From assembly GCA_023014485.1 (NCBI GenBank), contig JAJOZX010000925.1:651501-715500 (forward strand): a DNA stretch of 64,000 nt. The letters are read 5' to 3'. The notes below the pieces were generated by a model. It made no database searches. It was given only the letters and a program-made list of their open reading frames with translations, and was not told the origin of the DNA. This DNA is from Bathynomus jamesi. Its lineage: Eukaryota; Arthropoda; Malacostraca; Isopoda; Cirolanidae. Each line of letters starts with the position of its first letter. Within the stretch, counting starts at the first letter, position 1. A program made the translations under genes and the position numbers. Below, in pieces: positions 19,686-31,553 of the stretch.

Positions 19686-20843
19686 TAATAATATTATTAT
19701 ATTGAGTGAGGGGTGCCAGAAACTAATGTGGCCCTTTGCGCAACTCCTCGATTATTAACCAGCACCATCGGGAGTCGAACCCAGACCTGTGTTATCTACT
19801 GATCTTCGGCCGCTGTCCCGAAAACGAGTAACTCCGTGAATGAGTCAATTTTCTATATACTCGTACTGAAAATCTAGATTTATTATGGTGACGTATGACT
19901 ATTTCATCTAAAAAGTTAGTTCCTCGTATCTAATTCTGTTTCAATTTTAAGTTTAGACTCGGAATGAAAACGTGCAATTTATTAAAACAACTTCAAGTTT
20001 CTTTCCAGATTGTAAAAAATGATCAACGTTAGGAGTTCCCAACCTTTTTAGATCGACGTAGTACGTTTAGCCACCATACTTTTCTAAGTACCAGCATTAA
20101 GGAAGGGAGATGCATGTACCGCCTAATAAAAATCGTAGGGGAGGGGACTGGTATTTAATTTTGAATTTTCAGCCTTATAGTCAATGAACCAGGACCAAAA
20201 TTTCACTTATTGGTACCATCTTGGGAGGCAAAGTCTGACTTTAATTTTTTAATTAGTATAGTCTATAGGATATATTTTGGTATGATAACCATTGCTGAGA
20301 GGTAGTTTAGTTAATATTTATCAACTGTTTAATGTACCCATCCCTGGAAGACTTTGCATTGCAGCCCTTGTTGTATGATTCACAAAGTATTTTGGATCAC
20401 GGCGAGAGAAAGTCAAGAAATAAACTGTTTTAATGTTATCTTCATTATAGCACAATCTTACAATATATATACAACAGTACAGAAACTACTAAACAGTGTC
20501 TCCTCCAAATCTGTAATCTTTCACAGAAAATATCAGAAATATTCAACGTTTGTCTTGTGCGGGTAAGAACTAATAACTGGTGAAAGTCTGATTTCTTGAT
20601 TGTATATAACTAAAGTGACATTTATAATAGAAGGCAAACCTTTCATTATATGCAGGTATATAATGGTAATGGAACAGTGGTCATGAACATGTAGCAGAAA
20701 TCATACGCAAATACAATGTGACATCGTGTCCAACTGAAAATTTAAGAACATGTTTACAATATTGCACTTCAAGAGCATGTCAGTTCAAGTGTTCAGAGCT
20801 TATATCAAGCAACATACAACAGTCATTTAGCCTACACGTGTCT

Positions 20844-21849
20844 TCATTGCACTCTACTCATCTTCATCGTCATCTGAGTTGTCAAGTTCATTGGTGAATT
20901 GCTGATACTTCTCTTCTTTAATAAATGGAAAAAAACTTCACTTTTTTTCTACGTGAAGGTCAAAATATGAAAATAAAAACCCACTCTAATAGACAGAGTT
21001 TATTTCCACAACAGTTTCGACTCCCACTGGCATCCTCCTCGGGTGGATACAGAAAAACGAATGAACCAAAACATTTGGTTTTGGTTCATTCGTTTTTCTG
21101 TATCCACCCGAGGAGGATGCCGGTGGGCGTCGAAACTGTTGTAGAAATAAACTCTGTCTATTAGAGTGGGTTTTTATTTTCATACTTCTCTTCTTTGTTT
21201 TGTCAACAGGAGGGAAGGTTTTAGCTGGCTGCAGGTCGACTGCCTTGGCTTGGATAGCAATTTCATTGACTCTGTGGGATGTTCCCTCGCCACTGATGGT
21301 CTCCTCAAATCGGTCAATGTTGTTCCAGGCTAGGATGGTGAAGACTCCAGGATAGATGTTCGCTGGAAGGCGACATCATCTTTTGACAGTGAGACCTTCT
21401 GCAGACACAGGGCTGTCTTAACCCTTTCGCACCGGTATTTTTTAAATGTGCGTCCTCGAGCTCTTGAATGGGGACGTACCGCGTACGTCCTTGGCGCGAA
21501 AGGGTTAATCTCTTCCATTTGTCAGTAGGATACGCTGTGACCAAGTTGGTTCAGAGTCTGTATGATGCTCTACATTTCCAGTCAGAGATTTGACTGCAAA
21601 TGGCAGAATGATACGCTTGGGTGGCTTTGTCTTGCCATGGGTGATAGTATATACCAAGTCTTGACCAAATGAGCTACAGGCCGTTGAACTCTTTAGGATG
21701 CATGACCTATCAGCAAATATCGTAGAAGGAGGATGACAGATTCTGGGAGGATGGCTCCACTTTCCTCTGCTTCCACTACCTGTGGCGGCCATGCTTGGGG
21801 GAAATCTTGCTTCTTCACATCTGCTCTCATTTGCAGGGCTGCCTTAGCT
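20844..21849 (-). pseudogene. 3' part of the conserved multi-copy gene, unit 4
   Basis: One G is missing in CTGGAAGGCGAC (about 21370), so the frame across the MITE (21418-21508) breaks into pieces at 21330-21518 and 21314-21544. Confidence 0.6.
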
Positions 21850-22623
21850 GGGTTGGGTACGATTGGTCTAATGACGATTGGTCCAATGACGATTGGTCCA
21901 ATACCGATTGGTCCAACTGGTAGCGTATACAACGACGAGTATAGCTTAAAACCAATAGTTTACGTGAAATGTTGGGGTTCGACTTACAACATTACTGTGT
22001 TAGATTTCATAAGAGTCATATCTCTTTTCCCTTTAGAACTGCTTTTGTGAAACCCATGGAGCGGTGTGTGTGCGAAATAGTATTATCCGAAAGAGGAAAG
22101 GAAAAGCTTGCAGTGAGTGGATATTTGTTTACACCGCTGGAAAAAAAATTCAAAAGACGAGTGGAAAAAAAACATATTATTGGAGATGTGAAAATAGAGC
22201 GTGTAAGGGTACTGCAATTACAAATCTCGAGAAAACTGTCATTACTTAAAAAGTGAAAGTGAACATACTTGTGGATCCTCTGAGGCTAGTCGTGTTCATG
22301 TAGCGAAATGCCATAATGAAATTAAACAAAAATTCAAGGACACTAGTGAAAAACCTTCTCAAATCATTCAAGGGGTAGTTAGTCAAGTCGATTCATCAAT
22401 CGTACCATATATTGGAAGAAAGAATCGTTAAAGAAGATTGTAAGCAGAGTACGAAAGGAAGGACCTCTGGAACCAACAAATCTGGATAACTTATCTATTC
22501 CAGACAAATACAGAAACACACTTTCTGGAGAAATATTTTTAGTTAAAGAATCAAGTATTGGAAAAGATAGGATCTTGATATTTACCACCACTTTCAATTT
22601 AAAGAAACTTGAATCAGCTCATT
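21850..22623 (+). pseudogene. MULE 5' part with FLYWCH finger, unit 4
   Basis: The finger frame 22064-22249 is cut by a one-base loss in CTCGAGAAAACTG (about 22230). A further loss near 22415 separates the linker. Confidence 0.7.
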
Positions 22624-23712
22624 ACGCGGAAGGTAATCGTTTAGTTAATTTTCTCGAGGATAGCTTTCTTATTCAAAAGGTTGGGGAACCTACGAGGTTG
22701 GACAGTATTTTAGATTTAGTAATAACTACGGATGATAGGCTAATTACTGAGCTTCAAGTAATAGAACCGTTGAGCAATAGCGATCACAATATGGTAGAGT
22801 TTGTCCTCTCAGTAAGTCACTCGAAACCAACTAACTCGACTAAAATTCCTAACTTCCAGCACGCAGACTTTAGTAAATTTCGAAATAAATTTTCACACGT
22901 CAATTGGGAAAACGTAATGGGGAACTCCAACGCAAAACTAATGTGGGAATCGTTCGTAACGGTATTTAGGACTATAAATGAGGAATGTGTACCGTACAAA
23001 ATTAAGCGTGCGAAAGTAAACACAAGCCCTTGTGGTTTACTTGTAGAGTAGGAGACATTATAAAGAGTAGAGATAGGGCTTATAGGCTATATAAGTGCGA
23101 TAAAGATAATCTGTTGTTACGAAATAACTACATATCTCTAAGGCGTGAAGCTAAAAGTGTAATAAAAAAGTCAAAACGCGAATTTGAAATCTCCATAGCT
23201 CGTGAAGGGTAAAGAAAACCCCAAGCGATTCTTTCAATACGTCAATAATAGAAATCCAGTAAAAAAAGTGTCTTAGGTCCATTAAAAAATGTAAATGGAG
23301 ATCTAGTTCTGAAAACAAGGAAATGGCTACCTTGCTAAACGAATTTTTTACGTCAGTTTTTACTATAGAAGATGTAACGAATATCCCTACGGTCATAGAC
23401 ATAATACCTTTTGATAATGGTAATATTTTGGATAATATTGTCGTTAGTGAAGGGGAAGTAATGCGCTATATTGATAAAATGAAAACGCGTAAATCACCGG
23501 GTCCGGATTCCATATATCCCATACAACTAAAAGAATTAAAAGATAGCATTGTTGTGCCGCTAACAAAGATTTTTAATGCGTCTATTTCTGAGGGGTGCGT
23601 ACCAGATAATTTCAAGTTAGCAAACGTAACACCTATCTTTAAGAAAGGCGATAAAGGTGCGGCGGGAAATTATAGGCCAATCAGTTTAACGTCTGTTGTA
23701 GGTTTATTACTG
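22624..23712 (+). pseudogene. CR1-like LINE piece, unit 4
   Basis: The frame 22575-23051 again joins the MULE linker (FTTTFNLKKLESAH) in phase with the LINE, as in unit 2. A lost base at about 23021 (AAACACAAGC) then shifts to 23030-23212. The RT start is intact in 23323-23715. Confidence 0.85.
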
Positions 23713-23777
23713 TAGGAAATAAACGTGAAATCACTCTTCGTTTCATAATCTCGTCTTGGTTATAGTGAAAAAGTGTA

Positions 23778-23839
<62 letters not shown>

Positions 23840-24994
23840 AATATTATTATTATTGAGTGAGGGGTGCCAGAAACTAATGTGGCCCTTTGCGCAACTCCTC
23901 GATTATTAACCAGCACCATCGGGAGTCGAACCCAGACCTGTGTTATCTACTGATCTTCGGCCGCTGGTCCGAAACGAGTAACTCCGTGAATGAGTCAATT
24001 TTCTATATACTCGTACTGAAAATCTAGATTTATTATGGTGACGTATGACTATTTCATCTAAAAAGTTAGTTCCTCGTATCTAATTCTGTTTCAATTTTAA
24101 GTTTTAGACTCGGAATGAAAACGTGCAATTTATTAAAACAAACTTCAAGTTTCTTTCCAGATTGTAAAAATATGATCAACGTAGGAGTTCCCAACCTTTT
24201 TAGATCGACGTAGTACGTTTAGCCACCATACTTTTCTAAGTACCAGCATTAAGGAAGGGAGATGCATGTACCGCCTAATAAAAATCGTAGGGGAGGGGAC
24301 TGGTATTTTTTGAATTTTCAGCCTTATAGTCAATGAACCAGGACCAAAAATTTCACTTATTGGTACCATCTTGGGAGGCAAAGTCTGACTTTAATTTTTA
24401 ATTAGTATATGTCTATAGGATATATTTGGTATGATAACCATTGCTGAGAGGTAGTTTAGTAATATTTATCAACTGTTTAATGTACCCATCCCTGGAAGAC
24501 TTTGCATTGCAGCCCTTGTTGTATGATTCACAAAGTATTTGGATCACGGCGAGAGAAAGTCAAGAAATAAACTGTTTTAATGTTATCTTCATTATAGCAC
24601 AATCTTACAATATATATACAACAGTACAGAAACTACTAAACAGTGTCTCCTCCAAATCTGTAATCTTTCACAGAAAATATCAGAAATATTCAACGTTGTC
24701 TTGTGCGGGTAAGAACTAATAACTGGTGAAAGTCTGATTTCTTGATTGTATATAACTAAAGTGACATTTATAATAGAAGGCAAACCTTTCATTATATATG
24801 CAGGTATATAATGGTAATGGAACAGTGGTCATGAACATGTAGCAGAAATCATACGCAAATACAATGTGACAATCGTGTCCAACTGAAAATTTAAGAACAT
24901 GTTTACAATATTGCACTTCAAGAGCATGTCAGTTCTCAAGTGTTCAGAGCTTATATCAAGCAACATACAACAGTCATTTAGCCTACACGTGTCT

Positions 24995-25999
24995 TCATTG
25001 CACTCTACTCATCTTCATCGTCATCTGAGTTGTCAAGTTCATTGGTGAATTGCTGATACTTCTCTCTTTAATAAATGGAAAAAAACTTCACTTTTTTTCT
25101 ACGTGAAGGTCAAAATATGAAAATAAAAACCCACTCTAATAGACAGAGTTTATTTCCACAACAGTTTCGACTCCCACTGGCATCCTCCTCGGGTGGATAC
25201 AGAAAAACGAATGAACCAAAACATTTGGTTTTGGTTCATTCGTTTTTCTGTATCCACCCGAGGAGGATGCCGGTGGGCGTCGAAACTGTTGTAGAAATAA
25301 ACTCTGTCTATTAGAGTGGGTTTTTATTTTCATACTTCTCTTCTTTGTTTTGTCAACAGGAGGGAAGGTTTTAGCTGGCTGCAGGTCGACTGCCTTGGCT
25401 TGGATAGCAATTTCATTGACTCTGTGGGATGTTCCCTCGCCACTGATGGTCTCCTCAAATCGGTCAATGTTGTTCCAGGCTAGGATGGTGAAGACTCCAG
25501 GATAGATGTTCGCTGGAAGGGCGACATCATCTTTTGACAGTGAGACCTTCTGCAGACACAGGGCTGTCTTAACCCTTTCGCACCGGTATTTTTTAAATGT
25601 GCGTCCTCGAGCTCTTGAATGGGGACGTACCGCGTACGTCCTTGGCGCGAAAGGGTTAATCTCTTCCATTTGTCAGTAGGATACGCTGTGACCAAGTTGG
25701 TTCAGAGTCTGTATGATGCTCTACATTTCCAGTCAGAGATTTGACTGCAAATGGCAGAATGATACGCTTGGGTGGCTTTGTCTTGCCATGGGTGATAGTA
25801 TATACCAAGTCTTGACCAAATGAGCTACAGGCCGTTGAACTCTTTAGGATGCATGACCATCAGCAAATATCGTAGAAGGAGGATGACAGATTCTGGGAGG
25901 ATGGCTCCACTTTCCTCTGCTTCCACTACCTGTGGCGGCCATGCTTGGGGGAAATCTTGCTTCTTCACATCTGCTCTCATTTGCAGGGCTGCCTTAGCT
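24995..25999 (-). pseudogene. 3' part of the conserved multi-copy gene, unit 5
   Basis: The 177-codon frame 25136-25669 spans the MITE (25569-25659). One T is missing in GCATGACCATCAGC (about 25857), which fuses the ILPESV frame with a different tail (25825-26082). Confidence 0.6.
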
Positions 26000-26774
26000 G
26001 GGTTGGGTACGATTGGTCTAATGACGATTGGTCCAATGACGATTGGTCCAATACCGATTGGTCCAACTGGTAGCGTATACAACGACGAGTATAGCTTAAA
26101 ACCAATAGTTTACGTGGAAATGTTGGGGTTCGACTTACAACATTACTGTGTTAGATTTCATAAGAGTCATATCTCTTTTCCCTTTAGAACTGCTTTGTGA
26201 AACCCATGGAGCGGTGTGTGTGCGAAATAGTATTATCCGAAAGAGGAAAGGAAAAGCTTGCAGTGAGTGGATATTTGTTTACACCGCTGGAAAAAAAATT
26301 CAAAAGACGAGTGGAAAAAAAACATATTATTGGAGATGTGAAAATAGAGCGTGTAAGGGTACTGCAATTACAAATCTCGAAGAAAACTGTCATTACTTAA
26401 AAAGTGAAAGTGAACATACTTGTGGATCCTCTGAGGCTAGTCGTGTTCATGTAGCGAAATGCCATAATGAAATTAAACAAAAATTCAAGGACACTAGTGA
26501 AAAACCTTCTCAAATCATTCAAGGGTAGTTAGTCAAGTCGATTCATCAATCGTACCATATATTGGGAAGAAAGAATCGTTAAAGAAGATTGTAAGCAGAG
26601 TACGAAAGGAAGGACCTCTGGAACCAACAAATCTGGATAACTTATCTATTCCAGACAAATACAGAAACACACTTTCTGGAGAAATATTTTTAGTTAAAGA
26701 ATCAAGTATTGGAAAAGATAGGATCTTGATATTTACCACCACTTTCAATTTAAAGAAACTTGAATCAGCTCATT
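26000..26774 (+). pseudogene. MULE 5' part with FLYWCH finger, unit 5
   Basis: The finger frame is open in 26148-26528 and then stops because one G is missing in TCAAGGGTAG. A lost T near 26196 changes the phase of the upstream MERCVCEIV frame. Confidence 0.7.
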
Positions 26775-27861
26775 ACGCGGAAGGTACTCGTTTAGTTAAT
26801 TTTCTCGAGGATAGCTTTCTTATTCAAAAGGTTGGGGAACCTACGAGGTTGGACAGTATTTTAGATTTAGTAATAACTACGGATGATAGGCTAATTACTG
26901 AGCTTCAGTAATAGAACCGTTGAGCAATAGCGATCACAATATGGTAGAGTTTGTCCTCTCAGTAAGTCACTCGAAACCAACTAACTCGACTAAAATTCCT
27001 AACTTCCAGACGCAGACTTTAGTAAATTTCGAATAAATTTTTCACACGTCAATTGGGAAAACGTAATGGGGAACTCCAACGCAAAACTAATGTGGGAATC
27101 GTTCGTAACGGTATTTAGGACTATAAATGAGGAATGTGTACCGTACAAAATTAAGCGTGCGAAAGTAAACAACAAGCCCTTGTGGTTTACTTGTAGAGTA
27201 GGAGACATTATAAAGAGTAGAGATAGGGCTTATAGGCTATATAAGTGCGATAAAGATAATCTGTTGTTACGAAATAACTACATATCTCTAAGGCGTGAAG
27301 CTAAAAGTGTAATAAAAAAGTCAAAACGCGAATTTGAAATCTCCATAGCTCGTGAAGGGTAAAGAAAACCCCAAGCGATTCTTTCAATACGTCAATAATA
27401 GAAATCCAGTAAAAAAAGTGTCTTAGGTCCATTAAAAAATGTAAATGGAGATCTAGTTTCTGAAAACAAGGAAATGGCTACCTTGCTAAACGAATTTTTT
27501 ACGTCAGTTTTTACTATAGAAGATGTAACGAATATCCTACGGTCATAGACATAATACCTTTGATAATGGTAATATTTTGGATAATATTGTCGTTAGTGAA
27601 GGGGAATAATGCGCTATATTGATAAAATGAAAACGCGTAAATCACCGGGTCCGGATTCCATATATCCCATACAACTAAAAGAATTAAAAGATAGCATTGT
27701 TGTGCCGCTAACAAAGATTTTTAATGCGTCTATTTCTGAGGGTGCGTACCAGATAATTTCAAGTTAGCAAACGTAACACCTATCTTTAAGAAAGGCGATA
27801 AAGGTGCGGCGGGAAATTATAGGCCAATCAGTTTAAAACGTCTGTTGTAGGTTTATTACTG
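26775..27861 (+). pseudogene. CR1-like LINE piece, unit 5
   Basis: The endonuclease frame ends at 26911 after a lost base in CTTCAGTAATAG. It resumes in 27066-27362 (GNSNAKLMWESF onward). The RT start is fragmented by several single-base losses (about 27537, 27561, 27606 and 27741). Confidence 0.75.
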
Positions 27862-27949
27862 TAGGAAATAAACGTGAAATCACTCTTCGTTTCATAATCT
27901 CGTCTTGGTTATAGTGAAAAAGTGTAGTAATAATAATAATAATAATAAT

Positions 27950-27983
<34 letters not shown>

Positions 27984-30919
27984 AATAATATTATTATTAT
28001 TGAGTGAGGGGTGCCAGAAACTAATGTGCCCTTTGCGCAACTCCTCGATTATTAACCAGCACCATCGGGAGTCGAACCCAGACCTGTGTTATCTACTGAT
28101 CTTCGGCCGCTGGTCCCGAAAACGAGTAACTCCGTGAATGAGTCAATTTTCTATATACTTCGTACTGAAAATCTAGATTTATTATGGTGACGTATGACTA
28201 TTTCATCTAAAAAGTTAGTTCCTCGTATCTAATTCTGTTTCAATTTTAAGTTTGACTCGGAATGAAAACGTGCAAATTTTTAAAAACAAACTTCAAGTTT
28301 CTTTCCAGATTGTAAAAAATATGATCAACGTTAGGAGTTCCCAACCTTTTTAGATCGACGTAGTACGTTTTAGCCACCATACTTTTCTAAGTACCAGCAT
28401 TAAGGAAGGGAGATGCATGTACCGCCTAATAAATCGTAGGGGAGGGGACTGGTATTTAATTTTGAATTTTCAGCCTTATAGTCAATGAACCAGGACAAAA
28501 ATTTCACTTATTGGTACCATCTTGGGAGGCAAAGTCTGACTTTATTTTTAATTAGTATAGTCTATAGGATATTTTTGGTATGATAACCATTGCTGAGAGG
28601 TAGTTTAGTAATATTTATCAACTGTTTAATGTACCCATCCCTGGAAGACTTTGCATTGCAGCCCTTGTTGTATGGATTCACAAAGTATTGGATCACGGCG
28701 AGAGAAAGTCAAGAAATAAACTGTTTTAATGTTATCTTCATTATAGCACAATCTTACAATATATACAACAGTACAGAAACTACTAACAGTGTCTCCTCCA
28801 AATCTGTAATCTTTCACAGAAAATATCAGAAATATTCAACGTTGTCTTGTGCGGGTAAGAACTAATAACTGGTGAAAGTCTGGATTTCTTGATTTATATA
28901 ACTAAAGTGACATTTATAATAGAAGGCAAACCTTTCATTATATATGCAGGTATATAATGGTATGGAACAGTGGTCATGAACATGTAGCAGAAATCATACG
29001 CAAATACAATGTGACAATCGTGTCCAACTGAAAATTTAAGAACATGTTTACAATATTGCACTTCAAGAGCATGTCAGTTCTCAAGTGTTCAGAGCTTATA
29101 TCAAGCAACATACAACAGTCATTTAGCCTACACGTGTCTTCATTGCACTCTACTCATCTTCATCGTCATCTGAGTTGTCAAGTTCATTGGTGAATTGCTG
29201 ATACTTCTCTTCTTTAATAAATGGAAAAAAACTTCACTTTTTTTCTACGTGAAGGTCAAAATATGAAAATAAAAACCCACTCTAATAGACAGAGTTTATT
29301 TCCACAACAGTTTCGACTCCCACTGGCATCCTCCTCGGGTGGATACAGAAAAACGAATGAACCAAAACATTTGGTTTTGGTTCATTCGTTTTTCTGTATC
29401 CACCCGAGGAGGATGCCGGTGGGCGTCGAAACTGTTGTAGAAATAAACTCTGTCTATTAGAGTGGGTTTTTATTTTCATACTTCTCTTCTTTGTTTTGTC
29501 AACAGGAGGGAAGGTTTTAGCTGGCTGCAGGTCGACTGCCTTGGCTTGGATAGCAATTTCATTGACTCTGTGGGATGTTCCCTCGCCACTGATGGTCTCC
29601 TCAAATCGGTCAATGTTGTTCCAGGCTAGGATGGTGAAGACTCCAGGATAGATGTTCGCTGGAAGGGCGACATCATCTTTTGACAGTGAGACCTTCTGCA
29701 GACACAGGGCTGTCTTAACCCTTTCGCACCGGTATTTTTAAATGTGCGTCCTCGAGCTCTTGAATGGGGACGTACCGCGTACGTCCTTGGCGCGAAAGGG
29801 TTAATCTCTTCCATCTGTCAGTAGGATACGCTGTGATCAAGTTGGTTCAGAGTCTGTATGAGCTCTACATTTCCAGTCAGAGATTTGACTGCAAATGGCA
29901 GAATGATACGCTTGGGTGGCTTTGTCTTGCCATGGGTGATAGTATATACCAAGTCTTGACCAAATGAGCTACAGGCCGTTGAACTCTTTAGGATGCATGA
30001 CCTATCAGCAAATATCGTAGAAGGAGGATGACAGATTCTGGGAGGATGGCTCCACTTTCCTCTGCTTCCACTACCTGTGGCGGCCATGCTTGGGGAAATC
30101 TTGCTTCTTCACATCTGCTCTCATTTGCAGGGCTGCCTTGGCTGGGTTGGGTACGATTGGTCTAATGACGATTGGTCCAATGACGATTGGTCCAATACCG
30201 ATTGGTCCAACTGGTAGCGTATACAACGACGAGTATAGCTTAAAACCAATAGTTTACGTGGAAATGTTGGGGTTCGACTTACAACATTACTGTGTTAGAT
30301 TTCATAAGAGTCATATCTCTTTTCCCTTTAGAACTGCTTTTGTGAAACCCATGGAGCGGTGTGTGTGCGAAATAGTATTATCCGAAAGAGGAAAGGAAAA
30401 GCTTGCAGTGAGTGGATATTTGTTTACACGCTGGAAAAAAATTCAAAAGACGAGTGGAAAAAAAACATATTATTGGAGATGTGAAAATAGAGCGTGTAAG
30501 GGTACTGCAATTACAAATCTCGAAGAAAACTGTCATTACTTAAAAAGTGAAAGTGAACATACTTGTGGATCCTCTGAGGCTAGTCGTGTTCATGTAGCGA
30601 AATGCCATAATGAAATTAAACAAAATTCAAGGACACTAGTGAAAAACCTTCTCAAATCATTCAAGGGGTAGTTAGTCAAGTCGATTCATCAATCGTACCA
30701 TATATTGGGAAGAAAGAATCGTTAAAGAAGATTGTAAGCAGAGTACGAAAGGAAGGACCTCTGGAACCAACAAATCTGGATAACTTATCTATTCCAGACA
30801 AATACAGAAACACACTTTCTGGAGAAATATTTTTAGTTAAAGAATCAAGTATTGGAAATGATAGGATCTTGATATTTACCACCACTTTCAATTTAAAGAA
30901 ACTTGAATCAGCTCATTTT
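27857..30919 (+). repeat. Composite tandem array, copy 6 (partial, continues into full MULE)
   Basis: This is identical in plan to the others up to GAATCAGCTCATT (30907-30919). From there it continues with MULE transposase sequence instead of the LINE piece. It is therefore the copy with the ancestral MULE context. It has its own set of small deletions, for example near 28027, 28250 and 28430. Confidence 0.95.
29140..30143 (-). pseudogene. 3' part of the conserved multi-copy gene, copy 6
   Basis: The direct continuation of this gene is at 34609-35583 beyond the MULE. The duplicated 9 bp GCCTTGGCT (30135-30143 and 34609-34617) encode AKA at the split. Here the MITE (29715-29804) has lost one T, so the frame across it is broken (29626-29814). 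Confidence 0.65.
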
Positions 30920-31553
30920 TGGATTATGGATAGAACATTTAAGACCGTCCCAACAGTTTTTACACAGCTATACACAATTCACGTTCCTGTTGGGCCGCAT
31001 GGAAGAAGCTGCATCTTACCTTTGGTTTATGTACTAATGTCACGAAAAAACACTGAATGGTATATCCAATTTTTTCGCGATCTTCTTAACTATGCTGCTG
31101 AAAACCAAATCATCTTCGCTCCTGAGATGATAATCACTGACTTCGAAATAGGAGCTATAAATGCAAGTAGATGTGAAATTCCTGGTACGGTCAACAAGTG
31201 TTGCTTCTTTCATTTTGGACAAAGCATATACAGAAAAGTAATTTCATCTGGTTTGAAATCTTTATATGCCAACGATGAAAACTTCTCATTAAAAATTAGG
31301 CAAATGGCGGCCCTTGCTTTTCTTCCACCAAACGAGATTGAAGAAGCGTGGATACAACTTAAACCCATAATTCCTGAAGAAGGCATTCTTGTAACTGCTT
31401 ATTTCGAAGAAAATTATGTTCGCGGAAAAATCCGCCGAGTATTACGCGGTCAAGAAGCGAGACATCCGCCACTTTTTCCACCATCTTTCTGGTCTGTACA
31501 TGACAGAGTAGAAACAGGCAGAGCTGGGCAATAAATACATTGAATGTATTTAA

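Larger units (their letters stand above)
19563..23712 (+). repeat. Composite tandem array, unit 4 (about 4.15 kb)
   Basis: The layout matches unit 1. The first kilobase has many single-base deletions relative to other copies (for example near 19816, 19953, 19987 and 20018). The 92-codon frame that other units have near their middle is broken by an extra T at about 20391. Confidence 0.95.
23708..27861 (+). repeat. Composite tandem array, unit 5 (about 4.15 kb)
   Basis: The layout matches unit 1. This is the last copy with the LINE piece. Its right junction at 27861 passes into the sixth copy with the usual CTGTAGGAAATAAACG. Confidence 0.95.

Noticed and set aside
5714..30919. CRISPR-like or satellite array
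   Set aside because: The repeat is kilobase-sized with coding remnants, there are no short spacers, and the context is eukaryotic.
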